Shown here: positions 10,261 through 21,992 of the stretch, piece by piece
Numbering within the stretch: the stretch's first letter is position 1
How the letters are laid out: each line of letters opens with the position of its first letter
Assembly: GCF_949987515.2 (NCBI RefSeq)
Contig: NC_082688.1
Span: 81,403,844 to 81,467,843 of the forward strand
Direction of reading: 5' to 3'
DNA length: 64,000 nt
Origin: Delphinus delphis
Taxonomy: Eukaryota; Chordata; Mammalia; Artiodactyla; Delphinidae
Program-made: the position numbers and the translations under genes
The notes under the pieces: model-generated
Seen by the model: the letters and a program-made list of their open reading frames with translations, nothing else
Database searches by the model: none
Told to the model about the DNA's origin: nothing

Positions 10261-10530
10261 CTTCTCGGTCGGGCGGTGGACGCTAGGGCAGAAATGCAAC
10301 CTTACACTGCGCTAGGGAAGCTGCACGCGGCGCAGCCCGGGTCGCCATGGAAACCACGGTGGTTGGGCGGACCCGGGGCCGACGCGGGGCTGGTGGGTGG
10401 GGTTCCGCAGTGGCTGCTGGGGAGACGCCAGAGTGGCGGCTGGGGGCTGCGAGAAAGCTCAGGAGAAGACAGCAACTTCTGGGTTCCCATGGCCCGCAAG
10501 AGCTCGGCTCCTGCTCGAGACCCGGGAAGG
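10261..10530. promoter_or_regulatory. CpG-rich block, candidate promoter
   Basis: I count about 24 CpG dinucleotides in roughly 270 bp, against near absence in the flanking non-repeat sequence. The block is not part of the adjacent SINE, which ends at 10091. It contains an exact RFX X-box at 10341-10354. No exon, splice pattern or conserved protein is visible, so which gene (if any) it serves, and in which direction, is unknown. The window shows no coding sequence within about 10 kb on either side. Confidence 0.5.
10341..10354. promoter_or_regulatory. RFX-type X-box motif
   Basis: GTCGCCATGGAAAC fits the palindromic RFX X-box consensus GYYNCC-AT-RGNAAC at every position. RFX factors bind this motif at promoters of ciliary and some other genes. 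Its location inside a CpG-rich block raises the chance that it is real. The ATG within it begins a 79-codon open frame, but that ATG is the core of the motif. Confidence 0.5.
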
Positions 10531-10584
10531 AAAACAGAAAGTTGCTTCCCATCCAAGAATTTCCAAATCTGCCGGATGATCAGT

Positions 10585-10690
10585 AGCACTTGGTTAGAAA
10601 CCTAGACCCCAGGTTCCCAGTGCTGCTGCCTTAGCAAATCAAAATCTCCGCGGCGAGGATCCGGAGTCTGCGTTTAACCAGGTGCTTTAT
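10585..10690 (+). mobile_element. MER5-like hAT-Charlie fragment
   Basis: GCACTTGGTTAGAAACCTAG, AAATCAAAATCTCCG and GGAGTCTGCGTTTAACCAGG resemble the MER5A series (CTTGTTAGAAATGC, TGAATCAGAATCTC, CAGCAATCTGTGTTTTAACAAG). It is degenerate, with no visible terminal repeats. Confidence 0.5.
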
Positions 10691-11707
10691 AGGGTCGGGA
10701 GGTTGGGAGACAACGGGTCCGCCTCTTCTGTTTTCTCAGCCCCCCCCCCCGTAATAGTAAAAGAATATGCACCCTAATTTCCTCCCCAGCAGCTTTCTAG
10801 GAGGGGAATTCCTGCGAGCTGGAAATGCAGAGCCCGTTCAGTTTCTTGAACTGAACTGCAAGCTGATTGGAAGCGTCGCTGTTTTTTGCGGGTTTCCCAC
10901 TTGGGGGCAGCCTCGTCCTTCGCTCCTGTTCATTTGGCAAAGCAGTGGCCCACGGTATATAGTCCAGTTAATTCCGGCTTCAGTCTCCTTAATATAAGCT
11001 CTTGTAGAAAGCGGGGCTTGGGTGCAGAGAGAGATGTCTCCCTAGGAGGAGTGGGAGAGTAGCTGAGCCTAGGGCTCTAAATGTAAGATTCTCTTAGCTC
11101 CAATTCCTGGTTCACACTTAGGATTCAGAACAATGAATCTGTGTTTGTAAAGAAATAATGTTCTCATTGAGAATAATGCATGTGCACTAGGCAACAGATT
11201 TCTCAGCCCTCTGGGCCTTATCCTTTATTGGACAATTGGATGGGACCTCAGGATTGATTTAGACAGCCCCAGCCGGGCTTTAGAGTTAGGCCTGGACCCC
11301 TGGGAACCATGGGCCTCATTTGCCCACTTTCAGGAGGCAGCATGGTGGTGAAACGGGAGAGGGACTCAGCTTCTGAGTAGTGGGGATTCCCATAGTATAG
11401 TCCTCCCTGAAAGTAAAAATGGAAGCTGCAAAATTTGCACAGCCTTCCTTAGAAATCTAGGGAGGCTCAGCCCAGTAGAATGGGATAACCTATGGATCTC
11501 TACAACCTTATGCATTTACCATGCTTTCTTACAATAACCTATGTTTATAGGTCTGATTTCTGTGTTATTGCATGCATGCATATAATATCACATCCAACCT
11601 CACATAGGCTGGAAGTGATAGGGTTGAAACCGAGCAGGACCCTGTGGGGCCTTCCTGGGCACAGACGCCCTGTGTCCTGGCATCTTGTTTGTAGAAAAGC
11701 TTTAGCC
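10691..11707. other. Anonymous sequence, no gene recognised
   Basis: A C12 run lies at about 10740-10750. CCACTTGGGGGCAG at 10897-10910 resembles a CTCF core with one mismatch, and an inverted CCAAT box lies near 10866. No repeat family or coding exon is recognised. Confidence 0.4.
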
Positions 11708-12267
11708 TGTTAGGCCTTTCCTGAGTTCCAAGGGCAAATTTAATCAGAGAAATGCAAAAACAAAGGAAACAGTCCAGCAGGACAAAATAATAATAGTTTA
11801 TGCATAGAACAAAGTCAAGGACCTTTAGTTCCTCATCAAGGGCTATAGATAAGTCCTGAGACCTATCCTTGAGTTGTTTTGCAGATACTTAAAACCCCCA
11901 CCAGGTGGAAGAAGTTAACTGCGTGCTGACCTCACAGGGCTTAGACCCCAGACTGATTGGAGCCAGAAGGTTGATGGTTGAGATTCCCGAAATAGCACCC
12001 TGTTACCTCGCCATCAACCAAACAGAACTGTGCAGGAGCTGATGATAGACACTATGACCCTCTCCCTCATACAGTTTTAAAAAACCCTTCCTTGAAAGCC
12101 ATCAGGGAGTTTGGATCTTTTGAGCATGAGCTGCCTGTTCTCCTTGCTTGGCCGCATCTTGGGTCCCTTGCAGTAACCACTGTACTTTCCTTCACCACAG
12201 CCCAGTGTCGGTAGATTTGGGTGTAGTTGTGTGTTGGGTGAGTGGACCCAAGTTTGGTTCGGTAACA
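11708..12267 (+). mobile_element. Endogenous-retrovirus-type solo LTR (ERV1-like)
   Basis: The stretch starts TGTTAGGCC and ends TTCGGTAACA. Inside, TTTTAAAAAACCCTTCCTTG, GAAAGCCATCAGGGAGTTTG, TTTTGAGCATGAGCTGCC and TGTTCTCCTTGCTTGGCC match the promoter/R region of class I cetartiodactyl ERV LTRs. The position where such LTRs carry AATAAA reads GCAGTAACC, so the polyadenylation signal is decayed. No internal retroviral sequence is attached. Borders rest on TG...CA and no clean target duplication was found. Confidence 0.65.
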
Positions 12268-12926
12268 GAGCCAGATCTTCCTTAGCACAAGGCAGAACCC
12301 AGGCCCAGCACCAGGCCAGCCAGCAGGGGCTGGGGAGAACAACTGGTTAACTGGTTTCATTTTCTCGGTCACCCAAGTAATCAGTGTTGCAAAATGGGAG
12401 TAGAGGGCAGTCAGCTTTCAAGCAGTGAGCAGAAGAAAGCCCCCACTGTTGGCTTTTGAGTGTGAGCAGGAGGGTAATCCTTCTTCAAAAGATATCTGGT
12501 CAGGAAAATTTAGGAAGTTCATTAAAATAAGGTCAAAGTAGTCATTTAGTGACTGACAGAATTTGCATGGAGACAGAGCAGAGAGCCAAGCTTGATTTTG
12601 AATTTCCTGGTTTCCTCGAGGGGGAGAAAGTAATGCTATTAGTCAGGCTTGACAACAGAAGGAGAACCAGGGGTTCTTATTTCGTATTAATTTTATAAAA
12701 TTTAATTTAATTAATAAATTTAATTTTAATTAAATTTAAAAAAAATTTGTTTTGGTGGAAAGATAACAAGTTAGTCTTGGATAGAAAGAAGCTGAAGGAC
12801 TTGTGGGATATTTAGGCAGACCAAAAACAGGTGTGTTGGGGCTAGATTCTGGATTATACTAATTTGGATTACAGGTGCTACTTGAAATCATTAGCACAGG
12901 TAGGATCAGCTGCTGCAGAGAAAATA
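12268..12926. other. Anonymous sequence with an AT-only tract
   Basis: No gene or family is recognised. 12688-12750 is a low-complexity tract of TTTAATTTAATT-type repeats. Confidence 0.5.
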
Positions 12927-13130
12927 TTTTTTTTTTTTGCGGTACGCGGGCCTCTCACTGTTGTGGCCTCTCCCGTTGCGGAGCACAGGCTCCGGACGCG
13001 CAGGGCCAGTGGCCATGGCTCACGGGCCCAGCCGCTCTGCGGCATGTGGGATCTTCCCGGACCGGGGCACGAACCCGTGTCCCCTGCATCGGCAGGCGGA
13101 CTCTCAACCACTGCGCCACCAGGGAAGCCC
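12927..13130 (-). mobile_element. CHR-family SINE (minus), with TSD
   Basis: A T tail at 12927-12938, then the body with few mutations, ending CCAGGGAAGCCC at 13130. The flanks GAGAAAATATTTT (12918-12930) and GAGAAAACATTTTT (13131-13144) form a 13-bp duplication with one mismatch. This is the copy closest to the family consensus in the window. Confidence 0.95.
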
Positions 13131-14074
13131 GAGAAAACATTTTTGTGACTAAAGAGGACAGACATCTCAGGATACCAGAGGAGAAAGAGATTTTGAAGAT
13201 GACAGAAATGGTCCTTTGACATTTTTTGAGTTTCCTATCTTTTTGCCACGCTCTACACACAGACACAAAGCAAGAGCTATTTTATCCGCAAAATAGAAAG
13301 GTGGAGATGGCAGCAGCAGATGGGATTTTTTCGTGCTAAGACTCAAATTCCTGAAAGCACTATGATTTTTTAGAAGCCCCCAAAACTTCTCTCTCTCATG
13401 TTTTAGGTCTCCATCAAGGAAAGGCTGAATCCCTAGAGTGAATGAATCAAAAGTTAAAAACAATAATACAAAAGTCTGTGCATTGAGCCTGCTGTTAAAC
13501 GTTTGTACATTTAATCATGTGTGCTCCTGCAGGGCGCATGTGGAAGCACAACAAAGATGCTTTCTGGAGCTCAGGAGGCTGGAGCTCAGGAGGCTGCGAG
13601 GTCAGATGGCATGGAGTTCCTGCTGGAGGACTCCTTCTCCTATCAGTAGGCACATCCAGAGTGTCTTTAGTGTGCAGAGCTGTGCAGAGTTAGACAGACT
13701 CAAAGCACAAATATCCTGAGACAGAGAGACAGAGAGAGTTCCCCAGCAGTTCCTGTCACTGTGTGAAATCGAGGAAGAAGTACAAGCAAAATGTGGGCAT
13801 CAAAGATGAGAAGCTGAGCAAAGCTCACACGCTTGGCTGCTGAAAGAAAAGGGCCTGGGGCCTGCCACTTTCATGTGTGGTCACGATGATTAACTAGCAG
13901 GTGTCAGAAAACATCTGACAGCTCTTAGGCTTGGATAAGTGTTTGATAAAAGGCAGTATCCAACCTTCAAAAAAGTTTATCCCCAAAGTCGTTTGTATGT
14001 CTGTTGTTTGAACCTGGAAATGCTTTCATTCTCGGAACAGGTCCTCCAAATCCGTTTATCCCTGTAGGCATACA
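13131..14074. other. Anonymous sequence with a 15-bp tandem duplication
   Basis: No gene is recognised. CTGGAGCTCAGGAGG occurs twice back to back at 13564-13578 and 13579-13593. A short GACAGAGA run lies near 13721-13737. Confidence 0.5.
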
Positions 14075-14650
14075 TTTATTCTGTAGTCACCAACAGATAT
14101 TTACTAAGCACCTACTGTCTGCCCAGTAGAGTGCGAAGCATATAGTAGTAACAAGCAGACAAAAATTCTGGCTGTCACGGACCTTAAATTCTAGTGGGAG
14201 GAAACAGACAATAAATACGAAGTAAGAAATAAATAAGAGAAGCGTGCTGTGTTTTAGACGGGGATAAATGCAAAAGAGAAGAACCAGGTAGGGATGGGGA
14301 AAAGAAATACTGGGGCATGTAGTTAGGGTAGCCCTCACTGAAAGGGGGACATTCAAGCAAAGACCTCAGAGGTGCAGAAGTTAATTGTGCAGGTATGTGG
14401 AGGATTGAATCCAGGGCTGAGGGGAAAGCAAATGCAAAGGCCCTGAAGTGGGAGCATGATCACGTGTTTAAAAAACAGAAAGGAGGCAGTGTGACTGGAG
14501 GGGACTGTCAGGTGGGAGAGTGTTGGGAGATGAGCTCAGAGAAGCAGTGGTCAGAGCAGTGGCTCTACAGAGTCTTGTATTCCTTTGACTTTTTCTCTGA
14601 GCTAGGAACTTGTTGAAGCATTTTGAGAAGAATGGTGTGATCTGACTTAC
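14075..14650 (-). mobile_element. LINE L2 3' portion (minus)
   Basis: Read on the plus strand, the reverse complement of L2 is clear: CAGATATTTACTAAGCACC, TACTGTCTGCCCAGTAGAG, TTCTAGTGGGAGGAAACAG ACAATAAATA, GCAAATGCAAAGGCCCTGAA, AAACAGAAAGGAGGCAGTG and GAATGGTGTGATCTGACTTA all follow the family order. It is ancient, with no coding capacity. Confidence 0.85.
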
Positions 14651-14999
14651 TTTTTAAAATATTGAGATATAATTCATTTACCACTAAATTCACCCATTTA
14701 CAATATAAAATTCAGTGGTTTTAATCTATTCAGAGTTGTGCAGCCATTAGCATTATATTATTCCCGAACATTCTCATTATCCCCAGTCAAGCTCTGTACC
14801 AATTAGGAGTCACTCTCCACCCATTCTCCCACCCCCCACGTCCCTGGAAATGACTAACCTACTTTCTGTCTCTGTGAATTTGCCAATTTGGGGCAATTCA
14901 TAAAAATGGAGTCATACAACATTGTGGCCCTTTGTGTCTGGTTTTTCTTTCACCTGGCATAATGTTCTCAGGATTCATTCATGTTGTAGCATGCATCAG

Positions 15000-15432
15000 T
15001 GTAACTGACCCGGGTTCTTGGCCTCTTTAAATTCAGGCAAGGCCTAACTGGGACTCCTGCTGCAGCAGAAGAGAACAAAACCAAGTAACAGGTTCCCTTG
15101 CTCACTCCCTGAGTGGAGGCGAGTTGGTCCCTTATATGGGGTGAGGGTAAGGGCGGGTCCAGGCGTCAGGCCAGAGGGGTGGTTTGCCCACCCCTTTGGT
15201 GGTGGTGTGTGCAGGGGGCATGCGCAGTACCCTGCTTCTGCTCCTGACACCTCAGAAGTGGCAGTTGGGTTTTTGGTCTTTTTGTATCTTGTTCATAATT
15301 CACCTCAACTGTGCGTGCCAGCATTTATTTTCAGTCTCTTATAGTTTCTTTGTATAGTTTCTGTTGCTCAAGGAGACATTTGTCCAGGTGCAAACGCTTG
15401 CAGCAAAGGGTCCCAGGTCCCAGCCTGTCTCA
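15000..15432 (-). mobile_element. Solo LTR of an endogenous retrovirus, minus sense, TSD TCAG
   Basis: A 433-bp element starting TG and ending CA lies between TCAG (14996-14999) and TCAG (15433-15436). The L1 sequence resumes exactly after it (GCATCAG / TCAGTACCTCATT). In its own sense it has a TATA-like CATATAAGGG and an AATAAA in CTGAAAATAAATGC, as an LTR promoter/R region should. No internal genes remain, so it is the product of LTR-LTR recombination. The family was not identified. Confidence 0.85.
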
Positions 15433-15693
15433 TCAGTACCTCATTTTTCCCGTGGCTGAATGATATCACATTCTATGGCTATACCACATTTTATTTATCC
15501 ATTCATTAGTTGATGAACATTTGGGTAGTTTCCACTCTTTGTGCTATTTTGGATAATGTCACAAACATTCAAGTTCAACTATTTTCATGTGAACATATGT
15601 TTTCAATTTTCTTGGGTATATACCTAGGAGTGGAATTGCTGGGTTATATGGTAATTCTGTGTTTAACTTTTTAAGGAACTGCCAAACTATTTT

Positions 15694-17171
15694 TCAGAGC
15701 AGCTGTACTTCAGCAATGCATGAGAGTTTCAATTTCTCCATATCCTCACCATCTTTCTTTTTAAGCCACCCTAGCATGTATTTCATTGAGCTTTTGATTT
15801 GCATTTCCCTAAAGACTAATGATGTGAAACATCTTTTCATGTGCTTAGTGGACATTTGTATATCTTCTTTGGAGAAATATCTATTCATATCTGTTACTCA
15901 CTTTAAAACTGGGTTATTTTTGTTTTTACTGAATTGTAACATTTATTTTAGATACTAGACTCTTAACAGATGTATGATTTAAAAATATTTTCTCCCATTC
16001 TCTCGGTTGTCTTTTTCACTTTCTTTATGGGGTCCTTTGAAGCACAAAAGTGTTTAATTTTGATGAACTCCATGTTTTATTTTGTTGATAGTGCTTTCAT
16101 TGTCATATTTGAAAACCATTGCCTAATTTAAGATTACTGAATTTTATTCCTATGTTTTCTTTTAAGAGCTCTTATATTTAGACCTTTGATCCATTTTGAG
16201 TTAATTTTTAAATTTGGTGTGAGGAATAGGTACAACTTCATTACTTTCTGTGTGGCTATCCAGTTGTCCTTTTGGTGTAAAGGCTGTTCTTTCCCCTTTT
16301 AATTGTCTTGGTACCCTTGTCAAAAATCAATTGTCCATAAACGTATGGGTTTATCTCTGGAGTCTCAGTTATATTTCACGCATCAACCTATCTATCCTTA
16401 TGCCAGTTCCATACTGCCTTGAGTAGTGTAGCTATGTATTAATTTTTGAAATCCAGAAGTGTGAGTCCTCCAACTTCGTTCTTCTTTTTTGAGATTGTTT
16501 TGGCTATTCTGGGTGCCTTGCATTTTCGTATGAAATTTTAGGACCAACTTGCCAATTTCTGCAAAACAGACAGCTGGGATTTTGATAAGGATTGCCTCCA
16601 ATCTGGAAATCAGTTGGGTGAGTATTGCCATCTTAATATTACTGAATCTTCTAATCCATGAATATGGGACGTATTTCCATATATTTAGGTCTTCTTTAAT
16701 TTCTTTCAATGATATTTTGTTGTTACGGTGTACAAGTCTTGCACTTATTTTGTTAAATTAATCACTGAGTATTTTATTGTTTGTGATGCTATTGTAAATA
16801 GAATTGTTTTCTTAATTTCATTTTTTGATTGTTCATTGCTAGATTATAGAAATACAATTGATTTTTGTATATTGATTTTGTATCCTGCAACCTTGTTGAA
16901 CTCATTTGTAAGCTCTAATCATTTGTGTAATCTGTAGATTTGACAAGATCATGTCATCTGAGAATAGAGATAGTTTTAATTCTTACTTTCCAATTTGTAT
17001 GCTTATTATTTTATTTCCGTGTTTAATTGCCCAGGATAAAACCTCCAATGCAATGTTGAAAAGGAATGGTAAGAGAAGACATTTTCCTGATCTTTGGGGG
17101 AAAGTTTTCAGTTTTTGCCCATTAAGCATGATGATAACCGTAGGTTTTTCTTGACAAGATGCTCTTGACAA
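15694..17171 (-). pseudogene. Old L1 ORF2 remnant (C-terminal part and RT)
   Basis: Short open pieces recall L1 ORF2p. 15694-15888 has [16 protein letters not shown], equivalent to the [16 protein letters not shown] segment in the array units. 16398-16709 has MKEIKEDLNIWKYVPYSWI, equivalent to [19 protein letters not shown]. 16983-17171 covers the region after the RT catalytic box. Many stops and shifts separate them. The rest of the RT lies beyond the Tigger1 insertion. Confidence 0.8.
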
Positions 17172-17246
17172 AGCTGAAGAAGTTTCTATATTTTCCTAGT
17201 TTGTTGGGTGCTTCTATCATGAAAAGATGTTGGATTTTGTCAAATA

Positions 17247-19618
17247 CAGGCATACCTCAGAGATATTGCAGGTTCAGTTCCAGACAACCACAATAAAGTG
17301 AATATTGCAATAAAGTGAGTCATGAATATTGGGGTTTCCCAGAGCATATAAAAGTTATGTTTATACTATAGTGTAGTCTATTAAATGTGATAGCATTATG
17401 TCTAAAAAATGTACCTACCTTAATTAAAAAATACTTTATTGCTAAAAATGCTAACCATCATCTGAGCCTTCAGCTAGTTGTAATCTTTTTGCTGGTGCAG
17501 GGTCTTGCCCCGATGTTGATGGCTGCTGACTGATCAGGATGGTGGTTGCAGAAGGTTGGAGTGTCTGTGGCAATTTCTTAAAATAAGACAACAATGAAGT
17601 TTGCACATCAATTGACTCTTCACAAACAATCTCTCTGTAGCATGTAATGCTGTTTGATAGCATTTTACCCACTTCTTTCAAAACTGGAGTGAATCTTAAA
17701 CTCTCCTGTTACTTTATCAACTAAGTTTATGTAATATTCTAACTACTTTGTTGTCATTTCAACAGTCCTCGTAGCTTCTTCACCAGGAGTAAATTCCATC
17801 TCAAGAAACCACTTTCTTTGCTCGTTCATTAGAAGCACCTCCTCATCCATTAAAGTTTTAACATGAGATTGAAGCAATTCAGGCATGTCTTCAGGTTCCA
17901 CTTCCAGTTCTCTTGCTATTTCCGCCACATCTGCAGTTACTTCCTTCACTTAAGTCTTGAACCCCTCAAAGTCATCCATGAGGGTTGGAATTAGCTTCTT
18001 CCAAACTCCTGTTAATGTTGATATTTTGACCTCTTTCTACAAATCATAAATGTTCCTGATGGCATCTATAATGGTGAATCTTTTTCAGGGGGTTTTCAAT
18101 TTACTTTGCCCATATCCATCAGAGGAATCACACTATCTATGACAGGTATAGCCTTATGAAATGTATTTCTTAAATAAGACTTGAAAATCAAAATTACTTC
18201 TTGATCCACTGGCTGCAGAATGGTTGTTTTGTTAGCAGGCATGAAAACAACATTGATCTCACTGTACATCTCCATCAGAATTCTTGGGTGACCAGGTACA
18301 TTGTCAATGAGCAGTAAAATTTTGAAAGGAGTCTTTTTTTTCTGAGCAATAGATCTCAACAGTGGGCTGAAGATATTCAGTAAACCATGTTGTAAGCAAG
18401 TGTGCTGTCATCCAGGCTTTGTTGTTTCATTGATAGAGCACAAGCAGAGTAGATTAAGCATAATTATTAAGGGCCCTAAGATTTTTGGAATGGTAAATGA
18501 GCACTGGCTTCAACTTAAAGTCACCAGCTGCATTAGCCCCTAACAGGAGAGTCAGCCTGTCCTTTGAAGGTTTAAAGTCATACTGACTTCTTCTTTCTAG
18601 CTATGAATGTCCTAGGTGGCATCTTCTTCTGTTTTGTCTACATTGGAATGCTATTATTTAAGCCACTTTCATGTATTTTCTCAGCTAGGATCTTCTGGAC
18701 AACTTACTGCAGCTTCTACATCAGCACTTTCTACTTCACCTTGCACTATTCTGTTATGGAGACGGCTTTTTTCCTCAAACCTCATCAACCAACCTCTGCA
18801 GGTTCAAACTTTTCTTCTGCAGCTTCTTCACCTCTCTCAGCCTTCATAGAATTGAAGTGAGTTAGGGCCTTGGTCTGGATTAGGTTTTGGCTTAAGAGAA
18901 TGTTGTGGCTGGTTAGATCTTCTATCCAGGCTGCCAAAACTTTCTCCACATCAGCAATAAGGCTGTTAAGCTTTCTTATCATTTGTGTGTTCACTGGAGT
19001 AGCCCTTTTAATTTTCTTCAAGAACTTTTCCTTTGTATTCACAACTTGGCCATTTGACGCATAGAGGCCTCGCTTGGGGCCTCTCGCAGCTCTAGACATG
19101 CCTTTCTCCTTAAGCTTAATCATTTCTAGCTTTTGATTTAAAGTGAGAGACATGTGACTCTTCCTTTCACTTGAATAATTAGAGGCCAATTATAGGGTTG
19201 TTAATTGGCCTAATTTCAATATTGTTGTGTCTCAAGAAATAGGGAGGCCCAAGGAGAGGGAGAGAGATGGGAAACAGCTGGTCAGTGGAGCAGTCAGAAT
19301 GCACACATTTATCTAAGTTCGCCGTCTTAAATGGTTGTGGTCTGTGACACCCCAAAGCAATTATTAATACGATAGTAACATCAAAGATCACTGATCACAG
19401 ATCACCATAACCAATATCATAATGATGAAAAAGTTTGAAATATTTAAGAATTGCCAAAATGTGCCACAGAGACATGAAGTGAGCAAATGCTGTTGGAAAA
19501 GTGGTGCCGATAGACTTGCTCAACACAGGGTTGCCACAAACCCTAAGCTTGTAAAAAAAAAAAAACCTCTCTCTGTAAAGTGTGATAAAGTGAAGCATAA
19601 TAAAATGAGGCATGCCTG
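17247..19618 (-). mobile_element. Tigger1 DNA transposon (pogo/Tc1-mariner), nearly full length
   Basis: 2372 bp run from CAGGCATACCTCAGAGATAT (left end) to a right end reading GAGGCATGCCTG, so both inverted termini are present. TA dinucleotides at 17245-17246 and 19619-19620 are the target duplication. The length is close to the roughly 2.4 kb of full-length Tigger1. It is inserted in the RT region of the old L1, which resumes at 19621. It is inactive, as its transposase frame is broken. Confidence 0.95.
17451..19189 (-). pseudogene. Tigger1 transposase, decayed
   Basis: The N-terminal piece (18785-19189) reads [22 protein letters not shown] sequence, the psq/CENPB-type helix-turn-helix start. 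A further piece at 18096-18359 contains [15 protein letters not shown] and [17 protein letters not shown], the DDE-superfamily core where the second catalytic Asp (in the DN of LIDN) is visible. 17743-17949 and 17451-17681 are the C-terminal parts. In active elements the protein cuts and pastes at TA. Stops and shifts make this copy a relic. Confidence 0.9.
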
Positions 19619-19929
19619 TACTTTCTCCATATCTATTGAAATCATTATATTTTTTTGTTCTTTATTTTATTAATATGGTATGTTACACTGATTGCTTTTC
19701 ATATATTGAATCAACATTGCATTCCTGGAATAAATCCCACTCGGTCATAGTGTATTACCCTTTTTATATGTTGCTGGAGTCTGTTTGCTTACATTTTATT
19801 GAGGATCTTTGCATCTATATTCATAAGTGATATTGGTCTGTAGTTTTCTTGTGATTTCTTTATTTGTTTTGGTATCATGGTAATGATTTGCGAAGTGTCC
19901 CTTCCTTGTATATTTTTTACAGGAGTTCC

Positions 19930-20620
19930 TTAACTCTTCTTTAGATGTTTGGTAGAATGAACCAGTGAGGCCATTGGAGCCTGGGCTTTTCTTTGTGGGA
20001 AGTTTTTGATTACCAGTTCAATCTCTTTATTTGTTATAAGCCTATTCAGATATCCTATTTCTTCTTGATTGAGTTTTGGTAGTTTGTGTCTTTCTAGAAA
20101 TGTATCCATTTCATCTACATTATCTAATCTGTTGGCATACAACAGTTAATATTATTCCCTTATAACCCTTTTTATGTTTGTAAGGTCAGAAATAGTATCT
20201 TTCATTTCTGATTTTAGTAATTTGAGTATCTTTTTTTTTCTTGTCAGTCTAGCTAAAAAATTGTCAGTTTATCTTTTCAAAGAACCAACTTTTGGTTTTA
20301 TTTATTTTCTGTATCAATTATCTACTCTCTAATTTATTTCTGCTCTAATATTTATTCTCTCCTCAATTCTGCCTGCTTTGGGTTTAGTTTGCTCTATTTT
20401 TTCTAGTTATGAAGGTGGAAGGTTAGTTTATTTGAGACCTTTTCTTTTTAACATAGGCATTTACAACTATAAATTTCTCTTTGATCACTGCTTTTATTGC
20501 ATCCCATAAGTTTTGATATGTTGTGTTTTTGTTTTCATTCATCCCAATGTATTTTCTAATTTCCCTTGTGACTTCTTCTTTGATCCACTGTTTGTTTAAA
20601 AGTGTGTTTAATTTCCACAC
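19930..20620 (-). pseudogene. Old L1 ORF2 remnant (RT N-terminus and linker)
   Basis: 19930-20142 encodes MYANRLDNVDEMDTFLERHK and LNQEEIGYLNRLITNKEIE, the stretch just before the L1 RT fingers. 20423-20620 encodes MWKLNTLLNKQWIKEEVTRE and NTTYQNLWDAIKAVIKEKFI, the linker after the endonuclease. Both continue the old L1 on the far side of Tigger1. Confidence 0.8.
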
Positions 20621-21291
20621 ATCTGTGAATTTTTCATATTTCCTTCAGTTATTGATCTCTAATTGTGGTATACTATAAACGGCATATAGTTGGGTGATTC
20701 TGTCAATATCTTTTAACTGGAGTGTTTAGTCCACTAACACTTAGTATAATTACTGATAATACTTGCATCTGCCATTTTTCTATTTGTATTCTATACGTCT
20801 TATGTCTTTCATTTCTCTCTTCTTCCGTTACTGCCATCTTTTGTACTAAATATTTATTTTGTAGTGTACCATTTTAATTTCCCTGTCATTTATTTTCCTA
20901 TGTGACTTGAGTCATTTTCTTAGTGGTTGCCCAGGGGATTACAATTAACATGTTAGTTTATAGCAATCTGGTTCATATTAATACCAGCTGTATTTCAGTG
21001 ATATACTTTGCTCCTATACAGCTTTGTGCCTCTGTGCCAACCTTCATGTTGTTATTGTGATACACATTACATCCTTGTACATTGTACGGCCATCAACATA
21101 GATTTACGATTATCACTTTATGCAGTTGCCTGTTTAAATAATAGAGGAGAAAAAGAGTTACAAAAACTATTCATATTTATGTTTAATATTTACCTATTGA
21201 TTTAGCTCTATCAGTTTCTTCATGTGCGTTGGAGTTACCATCTAGTGTTTTTTCATTTCAGTTTGAAGGACTTTTTAATATTTCTTGTAGG

Positions 21292-21510
21292 TCAGGTTTC
21301 TTGGTGACAGATTTTCTGTTTATCTGGGAATATCTTAATCCCTTCTTCATTTTTGAAGGGTAGTTTTGCCGGGTATAGAATTCTTGGTTGATAGTCTTTT
21401 TCTTTTAGTACTTGAAATATGTCATCCCAGTTCATTCTGGTCTCCACGTTTTCTAATGAGAAATCAAGTGTTAGCCTTTCTAAGGATCTCTTACTTGATG
21501 CTGCTTTCAA
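21292..21510 (-). pseudogene. Old L1 ORF1 C-terminal remnant
   Basis: A 72-codon frame contains WDDIFQVLKEKDYQPRILYP AKLPF and FPDKQK, which match the conserved C-terminal domain of L1 ORF1p (the RILYPAKL box). ORF1p is the nucleic-acid chaperone of L1. Its position 5' of ORF2 on the minus strand agrees with normal L1 order. Confidence 0.75.
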
Positions 21511-21924
21511 GATTGTCTCTTTGTGTTTGTCTTTAGGTGTTTGATTATATGTCTAATTGTGGATCTCTTTGAGTTTATCCTACTTGGAGTTGGTGGAGCT
21601 TTTTGGGTGTGTACTGTTTTTCATCAAATTTGCGATGTTTTCAGCCATTTCTTCAAATATTCTCTCTGCCTCTTTTTCTCTCTCCTTTCCTTCTGGGAAT
21701 CCCATTATGATTATGTTAGTACACTTGATGGTGTCTTACAGACCTCTTAGGATTTGTTCAAATTTCTTTATTCTTTTTATTTCTCTTCCGCAGACTGGAT
21801 AATCTCAATCAACCTATTTTCAAGTTTGCACATTCTTTCTGCTAGTTCAGATCTGCTGTTGAGCCTGTCTAGTGATTTTTTTTCATTTCAGTTGTTGTAT
21901 TTTTCAAATCCAAAATTTCTGTTT

Positions 21925-21992
21925 GGTTCATTTTATAATGTCTATCTCTATTGATGTTGGTTCATTTTATAATTTCTATCTCTATTGATGTT
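21925..21992. repeat. 34-bp tandem duplication
   Basis: Two back-to-back 34-bp units begin GGTTCATTTTATAAT and end CTATTGATGTT (21925-21958 and 21959-21992). They differ at one base (ATGTC versus ATTTC). The duplication is within the ORF1 / 5' region of the old L1. Confidence 0.9.

Noticed and set aside
10347..10586. 79-codon frame starting in a good Kozak context inside the CpG block
   Set aside because: Its ATG is the central ATGG of the RFX X-box, the frame has no recognisable domain, and other frames over the same bases are equally open, as expected in GC-rich DNA.
12927..13130. tRNA-like start with A- and B-box-like motifs
   Set aside because: It is the tRNA-derived head of a CHR SINE, not a tRNA gene. 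The cloverleaf is not maintained and the copy has a poly(A) tail and target duplication.
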